Assembly (NCBI RefSeq): GCF_001457475.1
Contig: NZ_LN831029.1
Location: 6,262,001 to 6,326,000 of the forward strand
Length of the DNA: 64,000 nt
Reading direction: 5' to 3'
Source: Achromobacter xylosoxidans
GTDB lineage: Bacteria; Pseudomonadota; Gammaproteobacteria; Burkholderiales; Burkholderiaceae_B
In this document: positions 17,702-26,636 of the stretch, one piece after another
Layout: the number at the start of each line of letters is the position of its first letter
How positions within the stretch are numbered: position 1 is the stretch's first letter
Position numbers and translations under genes: made by a program
Notes under the pieces: generated by a model
The model's database searches: none
Told to the model about the DNA's origin: nothing
The model's input: only the letters and a program-made list of their open reading frames with translations

Positions 17702-18694
17702 ATGCAGAATCGCCTCACCCATCTAATAGTCATTGCATGGGCTGCGCTGATGCCGCCCATCGCCACCGCCGCCCAGCCCGAGTTCTCGGCCCCCGTGCCG
17801 GCCGTGTATGAATTCAACTGGAAGCAGGCCGGCGACAGCGGTATCTCTCCTGTGCAGATTTTTGACAACGGCAAGAGGGTGTATCTGCAGTTCGCACCCG
17901 GAACCGAGATCCCGGCCATTTTCGCCGACGCACCTGGCGGGCGAATTCTGCTCGCTTGGGAGGCGCAGTCTCCATACATTGTCGTGCCTCATATGGAAGC
18001 CCGCCTCGCTTTCAGACTCGGTAAGCGAGAAGCGGTAGCGTGGCGCGCTGGGATTCCGCCTGAAGGCAGCTACACGGGACTGGCCACGCCGGCTCGACAG
18101 ACGGGCAGCGCCGCGGTCCCTGCCACGAGAGAGCAGTTGGCATTTCGTCGCACTGCCGCTGACGCCGCTGCCGGGCCTGACCCGTCGTACAAGCCAATCG
18201 TTGCACCCGCCCCTGCGTTGCAGGCGACCGCACAGCCCCTCGTCGCCTCGATGCCAGACGGCTCCAGTCTGGCCGCGTTCATGGGAGTCGCCTTAGGCGG
18301 ACCCATCGCGGAGCCAAAAACGGGAGACAGCCGCTCCGGAGCTGACGTCATTGCGCCAGGTGGCGCCACTCTCGCACCCGTCACGACCGTCGATGTCACC
18401 GCGGCCACAAGCACCGCTCCGCCCGTTCCGCCGCCACCCCCCGTCCAGGAGTGGCACGCCGAGACGGGTAAGACCGTTCAACAGACGCTCGACGGCTGGG
18501 CCCAAGCGGCAGGGTGGCAGCCCGTCAAGTGGCACCCCGATTTCGACTACATCATCGAAGTCCCGGTCACGCTCCGAGGCGAATTTTGGGATGCGGCCAA
18601 TGACCTGCTAGCTGCGTATGACGTCGCCAAAAGGAAATTCAATGGCCTCGCCTATCGGGACAACAAAGTACTGGAAGTGATGGAGAGGAAATGA
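17702..18694 (+). CDS. pilL: PilL/TcpQ-like protein with a VirB9-like domain
   Basis: A 330-residue exported protein opening the thin-pilus operon. After a signal peptide (about 1-23) comes a domain at 35-118 whose blocks QIFDNGKRVYLQF, EIPAIFA and PYIVV line up with the C-terminal domain of VirB9 encoded two genes upstream. A linker with a PPVPPPPPV run follows, then a TcpQ-like C-terminal domain (about 252-330, WHAETGKTVQQTLDGWAQAAGW). TcpQ/PilL proteins help the pilus secretin. The composite layout is notable. It lacks the lipobox found in R64 PilL. Confidence 0.8.
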   Translation: MQNRLTHLIVIAWAALMPPIATAAQPEFSAPVPAVYEFNWKQAGDSGISPVQIFDNGKRVYLQFAPGTEIPAIFADAPGGRILLAWEAQSPYIVVPHMEARLAFRLGKREAVAWRAGIPPEGSYTGLATPARQTGSAAVPATREQLAFRRTAADAAAGPDPSYKPIVAPAPALQATAQPLVASMPDGSSLAAFMGVALGGPIAEPKTGDSRSGADVIAPGGATLAPVTTVDVTAATSTAPPVPPPPPVQEWHAETGKTVQQTLDGWAQAAGWQPVKWHPDFDYIIEVPVTLRGEFWDAANDLLAAYDVAKRKFNGLAYRDNKVLEVMERK

Positions 18695-20442
18695 TGAGAA
18701 AAGCAATTGTGATCGCGATCGCATTCGCGACGACCCTGTCTGGCTGCGCTCTGCAGCGCATTAAGGATACCGAGGCGCGCGTGGACGATGCCTACGGCGA
18801 GCACGCCGCCAGCGCAGCCAGCATGCGAAAGACCCGAGATCGCGCAGTGGAGGTAATCGATCGCCCGTGGGTATCGAAGACGCCAATTACGCGGCCGTCT
18901 GCGGCCGCATATCCCGCACCCCTTCAATGCCCAATCACATTTGTCCCTGCCGCTCCGATCAGCGTATTTGAGTTTGGACAAACGGTGACGGCGTTGTGCG
19001 GAGTGCCCGTCAGGATCACCCCTGATGCCATCACAGCGCTGAGCGGTGGTGCACGCACCGCCGCCAGGACGCCTGATATGACCCCACCGACGGGATCCGG
19101 GGGGCCGATCCCCCCAGGCGGGGTCGGCGCCCTCAGCGCAGGCTCATCGCTGCCCTCGATGTCCGCACGAGACACAACGATCTCCGGCATTCGTTGGGAC
19201 GGCAAGCCCCTACCGGGGCTGCTCGATGCCGTGACCTCACGACTGGGCTTGAGCTGGACTTTCCGTGATGGCGCCGTCCAGATCCACTACCTGGACACCC
19301 GAGTCTTTCGCATATACGCAATCCAGTCCAAGACCAACATGCAGTCTGTCGTGCAATCTGGCACCCAGCTTGCATCATCCGGCACTAGCGGTCAGGGTGC
19401 CGCCGGCGCCACGTCTTCCTCAGGCTCAGGCGGGAGCACCGTGTCAGGCGGCTCCACACAGACGACGATGGTTTCGATTGAATCGAACTTGGCGGAGGAT
19501 GTGGACCGGATGATCAAAAGCATGCTCACTCCAGGTCTGGGCCAATCGAGCTTGTCCGTCAGCACTGGGACCGTGGCGGTCACGGACACGCCGGACGTGC
19601 TCAGCCGCATCGCGGCCTATCTCAAAACAGAGAACCGAAACATCACGCGACAGGCCCTTTTCAACATCACCGTGGCAGTCGTGCAGCGGACAGAGACAGA
19701 TGACCAAGGCCTCGACTTGACTGCTGTGTACAAGTCGCTGAACGGCAACTACGGAATCACTGTCGCCAATGCCTTCACCGCAGCCTCTAGCGCGGGCTCG
19801 GCCTCAATCGGAATCTTGGACACCGCAACCGGCACAGCCGGCCAGTTCGCTGGCTCAAAAGCCATTCTCCGCGCGCTGTCGAGCCAAGGTCGCGTATCGA
19901 TCGTGACACAGCCCTCGGTCACGACCCTCAACTATCAGCCTGTCCCAGTCCAGGTAGCAAAGCAGACCAGCTATCTTGCTGCAGTATCCAACACCGCCAC
20001 GGCTCAAGTTGGCTCAACCTCGGCGCTCACACCGGGGACCGTCACGACCGGCTTCTCCATGGATCTTCTCCCGTTCATGATCGACAGCGACCAGATGCTG
20101 CTGCAGTTCACGATGAACCTCTCAACAGATCCTCGCCTGCGCACGGTCACGAGCGGCGACAACTCCATTGAAGTCCCGGAGGTGGACAGCCGAATCTTCT
20201 CCCAACGTGTACGCCTCCGATCAGGTCAGACGCTGATTCTCTCCGGCTTCGAGCAGAACGTCGACCGCGGGAACAGGAGCGGGATGTTCAGCCCATCAAA
20301 CTGGCTCACGGGCGGTGGGGGCTCCACGAACAATCGACGCGAGGTGGTCGTGATTCTAATCACCCCTATCGTCTTGGATGATGACTCCGAGATTCACGAG
20401 TCTGGCGGCAGCGCTGGCGACTACAGAGCAACAGCGAGCTGA
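18691..20442 (+). CDS. pilN: PilN secretin lipoprotein of the thin pilus
   Basis: A 583-residue outer membrane secretin. A lipoprotein signal ends in LSGC (Cys19), followed by an R64-PilN-like N-domain region and a serine/glycine-rich tract (about 225-255). The C-terminal secretin domain contains the VTTGFSMDLLPFMID and EVPEVDSRIFSQRVRLRSGQ blocks. It would form the ring through which the pilus passes. Two adjacent ATG codons at 18691 and 18694 share GGAGAGG; the first overlaps the pilL stop. Confidence 0.92.
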   Translation: MMRKAIVIAIAFATTLSGCALQRIKDTEARVDDAYGEHAASAASMRKTRDRAVEVIDRPWVSKTPITRPSAAAYPAPLQCPITFVPAAPISVFEFGQTVTALCGVPVRITPDAITALSGGARTAARTPDMTPPTGSGGPIPPGGVGALSAGSSLPSMSARDTTISGIRWDGKPLPGLLDAVTSRLGLSWTFRDGAVQIHYLDTRVFRIYAIQSKTNMQSVVQSGTQLASSGTSGQGAAGATSSSGSGGSTVSGGSTQTTMVSIESNLAEDVDRMIKSMLTPGLGQSSLSVSTGTVAVTDTPDVLSRIAAYLKTENRNITRQALFNITVAVVQRTETDDQGLDLTAVYKSLNGNYGITVANAFTAASSAGSASIGILDTATGTAGQFAGSKAILRALSSQGRVSIVTQPSVTTLNYQPVPVQVAKQTSYLAAVSNTATAQVGSTSALTPGTVTTGFSMDLLPFMIDSDQMLLQFTMNLSTDPRLRTVTSGDNSIEVPEVDSRIFSQRVRLRSGQTLILSGFEQNVDRGNRSGMFSPSNWLTGGGGSTNNRREVVVILITPIVLDDDSEIHESGGSAGDYRATAS

Positions 20443-20446
20443 GCCT

Positions 20447-21775
20447 ATGGGTCCGAAACAACCAGAACCCGGCCGGGTGATAGTGATCTCGGCCGGCGGA
20501 AAGTCCCTCGTTTCCGGTCTGTACTGGCAGACACTTTCGCAACCCCAAAAGGTCATGAAAGAGGCGCGCGAGATCGGCAAGCGAGACGGTATGGACATCG
20601 TCGCTATTCGCCGACTGCCCACAATCATCCAGGCCGGCTTTGTGCGCAAGCAAGCGGGAGTTCAGAAAGGCATGTTCAGCCTCGCCTCGATCGTGGCGGA
20701 CCTGCTGCTGCGTAAAGAGGGGCAGTCCACGCTCGACCCCCTTATTGCGGCCTTCGCGGTCGGAGATGGGCGATTCGCCATTGTCGCGTTCAAGGATGGC
20801 GGCGTGGTGCCTGACTCGGACGTTGTTTTCGACACTCTGGCTCAGGCACAGGACGCAGTGCGCGCTCTTTACGCGCTGCTCTCTTCCAAGGGGAAGGAAG
20901 TCACCGTCTACGCCCCATCCGAGCTCGACTTTGGCGGTGATGCATCTGTCACGCTGGAGGTACTCGCCCGAGCTGCCACGCGCGATCACAAGCTAAAGCC
21001 GCTTCGCTTCGGGCTGAGTCGCCGCGAATGGCTTCTCCTGGCCCTTTCGGTGGCGGCGATCATCGCGCTCACCATCGTCTATATGGTCTGGCGCCAGCAC
21101 GAACGCGAGCGCGAAGAACGCCTTGAACGGCTCCGCCAGGCCGAGCTGGAGCGCGTTCGGAAAGATAGTGGCCAGGACGTTCGGCCTGCCGCTTTGGTAC
21201 ATCCATGGACGACTACGCCCTCCGTGCCCGCGATGATTTCGCACTGCATAGCAGCCGCGAGATCGACACCACTGGATGTCGCTGCATGGGAACTCCGCGC
21301 GCAAAACTGCACGCCGAGTTCATACGAGGCGGCATATGCGCGGCGGCCCGGCGCCACGGTCATGGAGTTCAGAGCAGCAGCGGCAGCGGTGTTTCCCCCG
21401 GGATACGCCGTGTCGATCCAGGCGGACGCCGACCAAGCGACAGTGCGCGTCATGTCCAAAGCGCCTGCGGGAGGCGACGACGAGATGCTGGAGATCGGAC
21501 ACAGGGTGGATAGCCTTGTCTCCCACCTCCAGAAGCAGCTTATTCCGATCAAGGTCGCGCCAAAGGCTCCGCCTACTCACAGCACCCCCAACGAGCAGGT
21601 AGGCGAGCCCGCCCCGGACTGGAGCACTGCGACCTTCGAAATCGTCAGTGATTGGCCTGCCGCCTCCGTCTTCGCCGGTTTTGACACGCGCGGCGTGCGG
21701 CTGCTGGAGCAGTCTACGTCCCTCAAGGAGAGAAAGCTCTCCTACACGCTTAAAGGAGAGATCTATGGAAAGTAA
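20447..21775 (+). CDS. pilO: PilO-family thin-pilus assembly protein
   Basis: A 442-residue protein of the R64 PilO type. The cytoplasmic N-terminal half (VIVISAGGKSLVSGLYWQTL) is followed by one membrane helix near residues 193-213, a charged coiled-coil segment (REREERLERLRQAELERVRK), and a periplasmic C-terminal region. The ATG at 20447, 4 bases after the pilN stop, is preferred; the upstream extension lies within pilN. It probably works with PilP and PilQ in the inner membrane platform. Confidence 0.88.
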   Translation: MGPKQPEPGRVIVISAGGKSLVSGLYWQTLSQPQKVMKEAREIGKRDGMDIVAIRRLPTIIQAGFVRKQAGVQKGMFSLASIVADLLLRKEGQSTLDPLIAAFAVGDGRFAIVAFKDGGVVPDSDVVFDTLAQAQDAVRALYALLSSKGKEVTVYAPSELDFGGDASVTLEVLARAATRDHKLKPLRFGLSRREWLLLALSVAAIIALTIVYMVWRQHEREREERLERLRQAELERVRKDSGQDVRPAALVHPWTTTPSVPAMISHCIAAARSTPLDVAAWELRAQNCTPSSYEAAYARRPGATVMEFRAAAAAVFPPGYAVSIQADADQATVRVMSKAPAGGDDEMLEIGHRVDSLVSHLQKQLIPIKVAPKAPPTHSTPNEQVGEPAPDWSTATFEIVSDWPAASVFAGFDTRGVRLLEQSTSLKERKLSYTLKGEIYGK

Positions 21776-22280
21776 GAACGTATTTGGCCTAGCGGCGTTC
21801 GTCGCTCTGATGCTCGGACCTGTCTCCCACGCGGTCGGGCAAGTCGCGCGCTCGCCCGACTCTGGCCCCGCAACCGCGAGCACCCTCGCAGACCTCGCCG
21901 AAATCCAGCTACGCAGGCTCACTTATGAAGCGCTGACCGGAATGAATGAAGCAAAACTGGCCTACGAAAAGACGTCTCGCGTCGAAGATCGCAGTGCGAC
22001 CGGCGTTCCTACGGTTCGGTCTGTACAAGGGATTGGAGGGAAGCTATCCGCCATTTTGGTGTACGCGGGCGGCGCGCAGGCCACAGCTCGCGCAGGCGAG
22101 GACATCCCCGGAGGCTATCGCGTGAAATCAATTTCCGTAGACAGGGTGGTCCTTACGCGGAACGGTCAAGACCTACGCCTGGGCTTCTCGGCGGAAGCCC
22201 CCCAAAGCGTTACCGAGGGCTCTGTTCGCCTGACGTCTCCCTTCCCCGGGGCCGCGGTTCCATTCCAGCCTGGAAGGTAA
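21765..22280 (+). CDS. pilP: PilP-family pilus assembly protein
   Basis: A 171-residue exported protein with a signal peptide of about 25 residues (core GLAAFVALMLGPV). The mature N-terminus has a helical coiled-coil stretch (LADLAEIQLRRLTYEALTGM) and the C-terminus a small beta domain (GYRVKSISVDRVVLTRNGQD), typical of type IVb PilP. ATG 21765 overlaps the pilO end by 11 bases and has GGAGA upstream. Confidence 0.85.
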   Translation: MESKNVFGLAAFVALMLGPVSHAVGQVARSPDSGPATASTLADLAEIQLRRLTYEALTGMNEAKLAYEKTSRVEDRSATGVPTVRSVQGIGGKLSAILVYAGGAQATARAGEDIPGGYRVKSISVDRVVLTRNGQDLRLGFSAEAPQSVTEGSVRLTSPFPGAAVPFQPGR

Positions 22281-22286
22281 ACATAA

Positions 22287-23990
22287 ATGGACACCACCAT
22301 CCATGCCCCCAACTCGCCCGAAGGCCAGAACGAGACACTCGCCCCGCCCATGGCGCCTGCACGCCGAGTTCAGAATCTCAGCGCTGTCGGCGGGGACTGG
22401 CAGGCGCCTGAGTACGTAATCGACCGCGTCGTGCTGGCCGACGACGGCGTCCTGTACGTGGACGAAGAGCACAGCGACGATATGCGTGTGATGTCATACA
22501 TATCGCGCCTTCGCCTCAACCGAGTAAGTTTCGAACTGCGGACGGTCAGTCACACCGAGATCAAACGCCTACAGCAGTCCGCGAAGGACGGCGCTGCGCT
22601 CTCCATGGCCGAAGGCCTCGGAAACACCAAGACCGCCCAGCAAGAACAGATCAATCGAATGATCTCCGAGGCAGCGAGCCTGGGCGCGAGCGACATTCAC
22701 TTTCTTCCCGACGTCGATAAGACGTATGTGAAATACCGAATCAACGGCATTCCGGAGAGTCGATTCACCCTGGAGCGCGCCGTGGCGGAGGACCTAATCT
22801 CCACGCTCTACACGTCGATGTGCGAGAAGCCCGACAACTACGAGCCGTCCCGAAAGCAGAACGCTCGACTCATGGAGCGCTACGCCCGCCAGTCGGGATT
22901 GTTTGTTTGCCGGATTGCGACTGGCCCAGCGGCACGCGGTCGAAAGCTCGTCATCCGTCTCTATCCCGATACCGGAGACTCGCCGAAGTCCATGGCGGAG
23001 CTCGGCTACCTGCCCGAACAATGTGCCCAAATTCGATCATTCGGCCGCAAGACGTCCGGAATCGTATTGGTGACAGGGACCACTGGCTCGGGCAAGTCCA
23101 CCACACTGAACCACTACCTGAAGCAAGCGTTGCTGCAAGCAGAAGGGGAGCTCATCGTCGCGACGGCCGAAGACCCCGTCGAGCAGCCCATTCGGGTGGT
23201 CACCGTCCGCAATGGCGCCGAGGCCGTCTACGTGGCAGTTCAGGAACCGATTATCCCGGCAGGCACCAGCGAAGAAGACGTTGAAGCAGCGTGGGTCGAT
23301 GCCATCGATCACATGCTGAGGTCAGATCCGGACTCGATTCTGATCGGCGAGATTCGTGGGAAGGCCTCGGTGAGAGCTGCTATCCGCGCAGCGCTAACCG
23401 GCCACCCTACCCTTGCAACGCTGCACGTCAAGGATGCTATGAGCGCTTTTGACAGGCTCGAAGATTCCGGCGTGCCACGCAATTTGCTCACCGATCCAAC
23501 CCTGTTCATCGGCATCATCAACCAGGCCCTAGTTCCGGTCCTATGTCGGCATTGCAGCAAGCCGTTCGCCAAAGCGGAGGGCGAACTTGAGCCGGGGCTT
23601 CGCGACCGGGTTAGGCGAGTCTGCGACGTATCGGGTGTTCGGATTCGAGGCGAGGGCTGCTCGCATTGCCGCCGCGGCCTGGTCGGACGTACCGTCTGCG
23701 CCGAAGTGGTGTCCCCGACCCCCTCACTGATGTCGGTCTACCGTAAGAACGGGACGTTCGCTGCGCAGAAATATTGGGTGCAGGAGATGGGTGGCGTAAC
23801 CCAGTGCGGGCATCTGATCCGATTGATCGAAGCAGGCCGCGTGGATCCGGATCTCGGCGAGCTTATGGTTCGGCCGCTAGACAGCGACGACTGGCTCGCT
23901 GAAGGCATAGGGCCGCGCAAGGCCAGGCGCACGCGCCGCGCCCAGCGGACACTCTTCAACCGCCGGAGCTCTCGTCATGGCAAAGCTTAG
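22287..23990 (+). CDS. pilQ: PilQ-family pilus extension ATPase
   Basis: A 567-residue GspE/PilB-type ATPase that drives pilin assembly. Walker A is GTTGSGKST near residues 264-272, followed by an Asp box (ATAEDPVEQP), a Walker B-like IGEIRGKAS, and a His box (GHPTLATLHVKD). A four-cysteine zinc site lies in the C-terminal part (CRHCSKPF and CSHCRRG), the mark of extension ATPases. Start ATG 22287 lies 6 bases after pilP with GGAAGG upstream. Confidence 0.93.
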   Translation: MDTTIHAPNSPEGQNETLAPPMAPARRVQNLSAVGGDWQAPEYVIDRVVLADDGVLYVDEEHSDDMRVMSYISRLRLNRVSFELRTVSHTEIKRLQQSAKDGAALSMAEGLGNTKTAQQEQINRMISEAASLGASDIHFLPDVDKTYVKYRINGIPESRFTLERAVAEDLISTLYTSMCEKPDNYEPSRKQNARLMERYARQSGLFVCRIATGPAARGRKLVIRLYPDTGDSPKSMAELGYLPEQCAQIRSFGRKTSGIVLVTGTTGSGKSTTLNHYLKQALLQAEGELIVATAEDPVEQPIRVVTVRNGAEAVYVAVQEPIIPAGTSEEDVEAAWVDAIDHMLRSDPDSILIGEIRGKASVRAAIRAALTGHPTLATLHVKDAMSAFDRLEDSGVPRNLLTDPTLFIGIINQALVPVLCRHCSKPFAKAEGELEPGLRDRVRRVCDVSGVRIRGEGCSHCRRGLVGRTVCAEVVSPTPSLMSVYRKNGTFAAQKYWVQEMGGVTQCGHLIRLIEAGRVDPDLGELMVRPLDSDDWLAEGIGPRKARRTRRAQRTLFNRRSSRHGKA

Positions 23991-25026
23991 CTCGCGTCGC
24001 CGCATAGTGATCTACCGAACCCTCTACGCCATGGCGCGATCGAAGGTTCCGGTCTTCGACGCCCTTGTCGACATTCAGAAGGCGCATAGCCGCAATGGTC
24101 GCCGCCCGAAGGCGACTATCGCGGTCTTCGCACACGAGGTGCTAGTGCGCCTTTCCAGCGGGATGAGCGGCGATCGGTTTTCCGAGGCACTCGAAGGTTG
24201 GCTTCCGGGCACCGAGATCTCTATGCTCGCTTCAGCCCAGAAAGCGGGGGACATCGCCACCGGGTGCGAAGACGCCATAAAGCACATCAAGCGCCAGGCA
24301 CGTGTCCGCGCCGCAATTATTAGCGCTGTCGCGTACCCGGCAGTGATTCTAACTATGGCCGCCGTGCTACTGGCTTTTGTCTCCTTCAAGGTGGTCCCAG
24401 TTTTCGCCAGAGGCTCGGATCCAACAACTTGGACGGGGTACACCGCCTTTGTCTACTGGATGAGCGAAACCATCCGGCATTTCGGCATTTTCATCCTGGC
24501 CGGCCTTGTCGCGGTTGGCTTTGCGATCCGTTGGTCGCTGCCCAACTGGACCGGATCAATGAGGCTGGCGTTCGAACGCATTCCCCCATGGTCCACGTAC
24601 AAGACCATGCAGGGCGCGGTTTTTTTTTCCAATCTCGCAATCCTGCTTAATGCCGGTGCGGATTTGCTGCAAACCATGGTGCATATCCATAAGCACGCGA
24701 GCCCCTGGCTGCAACAGCGCCTGCAAGACACTATGTATGGCCTCAGTATGGGCAAAAACCTTGGCGTCGCGCTAGACCTGGCAGGTCACAAGTTCCCGGA
24801 CGAAGAATCGATCGCGTACATCACCACAATCGCCTCGCGCGAGGGATTCGCCTATGCGCTGTCTGAGTTTGCTGCCAACTCGGCAGAGAACGCCGCGCTG
24901 CGGCTTGAGGCGTCGGGCAAGGTCATCTTCTTCCTGGGCTTGATTGGCGTAACCGCACTCGCCGCCGTGATTTTCTTCGGACTATTCGGACTTCAGACCG
25001 CCGCGATGGGCGATCGAGTTTTCTAA
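23977..25026 (+). CDS. pilR: PilR inner membrane platform protein
   Basis: A 349-residue GspF/PilC-family protein, the inner membrane platform of the pilus machine. Three hydrophobic regions are visible near residues 111-143, 168-188 and 312-340, with two GspF-like helical domains between them (LLNAGADLLQTMVHI in the second). It overlaps pilQ by 14 bases and has no odd features. Confidence 0.92.
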   Translation: MAKLSSRRRIVIYRTLYAMARSKVPVFDALVDIQKAHSRNGRRPKATIAVFAHEVLVRLSSGMSGDRFSEALEGWLPGTEISMLASAQKAGDIATGCEDAIKHIKRQARVRAAIISAVAYPAVILTMAAVLLAFVSFKVVPVFARGSDPTTWTGYTAFVYWMSETIRHFGIFILAGLVAVGFAIRWSLPNWTGSMRLAFERIPPWSTYKTMQGAVFFSNLAILLNAGADLLQTMVHIHKHASPWLQQRLQDTMYGLSMGKNLGVALDLAGHKFPDEESIAYITTIASREGFAYALSEFAANSAENAALRLEASGKVIFFLGLIGVTALAAVIFFGLFGLQTAAMGDRVF

Positions 25027-25077
25027 CTGCGCGCCGAAGGCGCGTTGCACAACTACTCCCGTTTATTGGAGCATCAC

Positions 25078-25641
25078 ATGACCCTTAACATCGACCCTTC
25101 CTGCACCGCTGCACCAGCCGATCGCGAGTCGCTATCCGACGGCGCTTCGCAGAAGGTCACTGGCTATGCGCTTCCTCACGCCGGCACGCCGGTAGCTCGC
25201 CAAGCAGGAGCCTCCGTCGCCGATTTCCTGGCGTGGATGCTGCTTGCCGTTATCGTGGCCAGCGCCATCTTTGGAGGCTACTACGTCCTCAATAAGGACA
25301 CCGAGAACAACACGGAAGCTCAGAACATCGCCCAGCTCGTCAAGGGGGCCAAGCTCCTCCGGGACATGAATGGGTACGCCAATGTCACAACTGCGGCGCT
25401 ACAAGCCGCCGGCGCGATTCCGAGCAACATGGTCGGCGCGACGACGGGCACGCTGTATCACAGTTGGGATGGCGAGGTGACTGTCGTTGGATCGGCCACC
25501 CAGTTCGTGATTACCTACCGGGCTGTCCCCAGCAGCAATTGCATCCCTCTGCGCGCCAACCTCTCCCGGACGGCTCAGTTCGTCAGCATGACCAATTGCC
25601 CAACCACCGGCAATGTTGACCTTGTAATGACTGCACGCTGA
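25078..25641 (+). CDS. pilS: PilS type IVb major prepilin, long leader
   Basis: A 187-residue prepilin. ATG 25078 has TGGAG 6 bases upstream. A hydrophobic helix (residues about 50-70, FLAWMLLAVIVASAIFGGYY) follows the likely cleavage point RQAG|ASVAD, giving a 44-residue leader, much longer than in ordinary type IVa pilins. Position +5 would be Asp rather than the usual Glu. Two cysteines near the C-terminus (SNCIPL and TNCPTT) form the expected pilin disulphide loop. No prepilin peptidase gene is seen in the window. Confidence 0.85.
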   Translation: MTLNIDPSCTAAPADRESLSDGASQKVTGYALPHAGTPVARQAGASVADFLAWMLLAVIVASAIFGGYYVLNKDTENNTEAQNIAQLVKGAKLLRDMNGYANVTTAALQAAGAIPSNMVGATTGTLYHSWDGEVTVVGSATQFVITYRAVPSSNCIPLRANLSRTAQFVSMTNCPTTGNVDLVMTAR

Positions 25642-26636
25642 TGGACAACACACCCGTTACCTTGGAGGAGGCAACCAGCCTCCTCGACCTGAGATTCGTC
25701 GATATGATCATCGGGCCCGACTACGCCGAGCTTCGTGAACTGGAGGGAAGTCAATCGCTCTCAGACAAGGTCCCGGGCCACCTGCAGGCGGACGTCAATC
25801 TGCTGCGTCAGCAATGCAGGCAGGCACTGCGGACACTGACGAAGTCGGAGTTCACCGCCACCCTAGGCGAGGAGAAGTTCAGGGTGACGCAGCTCTTCGA
25901 CGTGGACTCGCAGGACATATTCATCCTGGCCCGCGCGGATGTGAAGACACGACCGCTGAGATCGCTCGGTATGGCGGACCGGCTATTCAACCATTTGATA
26001 CAGCCGAAGCTGAGTGGCCTAGTCGTCGTGTCGGGAGGAATGCGCCACGGAAAGACGTCCACCGCTGATGCGATCTTCATCGACCGGCTTGAACGGCATG
26101 GTGGGCTTGGCATCGCGTTGGCTGATCCGCCTGAAACATCGTTGAATGGCATGCACGGGAGGGGCCGCGCGATTCAAATCGAGGTGGCACGCGAGCATGG
26201 CGGTTACCAAGAGCAGCTTATGCGAGGGCTGCGTTCTCGCGCGAACATCTTCTATCTTGGGGAGACCCGCGACCCGTCCTCCGCAATCGAGGTCGTCCGT
26301 GTAAGCGGCAACGGATGGCCCGTCCTCACCACACTGCACGCAGACAGTCCGGAGCTCACTTTCACCAAACTGCAATCGCTATGCGCTGGCTCGGGCGCAT
26401 CGGTTGAGTCGTTCAACGCCATGCTGGCTGACAACATCAGCGCGGTGATTCACCAACAGCTTGAAACAGTCAAAACAGGCACTGGGATTGCCAAGCGCCT
26501 GCAAATCAACTGGCTGGTGTTGGATGGCAAAGAGGACACTGCCATCCGGGCCAAGATCCGCAAAGGCGACTTCGCCGGACTGAACACAGAAATTGCAGCG
26601 CAGAAAGCCGCTGCCATCTTCGGGAACAGATTATGA
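25641..26636 (+). CDS. PilT/GspE-type ATPase between pilS and pilV
   Basis: A 331-residue secretion ATPase without zinc cysteines, so closer to retraction (PilT/BfpF-like) than extension ATPases. The P-loop reads GGMRHGKT, fitting GxxxxGKT but lacking the usual TGSGKS. The Asp box region (ALADPPETS), Walker B-like LGETRD and His box (PVLTTLHAD) are present, so activity is likely. In R64 this spot holds a lytic transglycosylase (PilT) and a peptidase (PilU). The ATG overlaps the pilS stop by one base and its stop overlaps pilV (ATGA). Confidence 0.85.
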   Translation: MDNTPVTLEEATSLLDLRFVDMIIGPDYAELRELEGSQSLSDKVPGHLQADVNLLRQQCRQALRTLTKSEFTATLGEEKFRVTQLFDVDSQDIFILARADVKTRPLRSLGMADRLFNHLIQPKLSGLVVVSGGMRHGKTSTADAIFIDRLERHGGLGIALADPPETSLNGMHGRGRAIQIEVAREHGGYQEQLMRGLRSRANIFYLGETRDPSSAIEVVRVSGNGWPVLTTLHADSPELTFTKLQSLCAGSGASVESFNAMLADNISAVIHQQLETVKTGTGIAKRLQINWLVLDGKEDTAIRAKIRKGDFAGLNTEIAAQKAAAIFGNRL

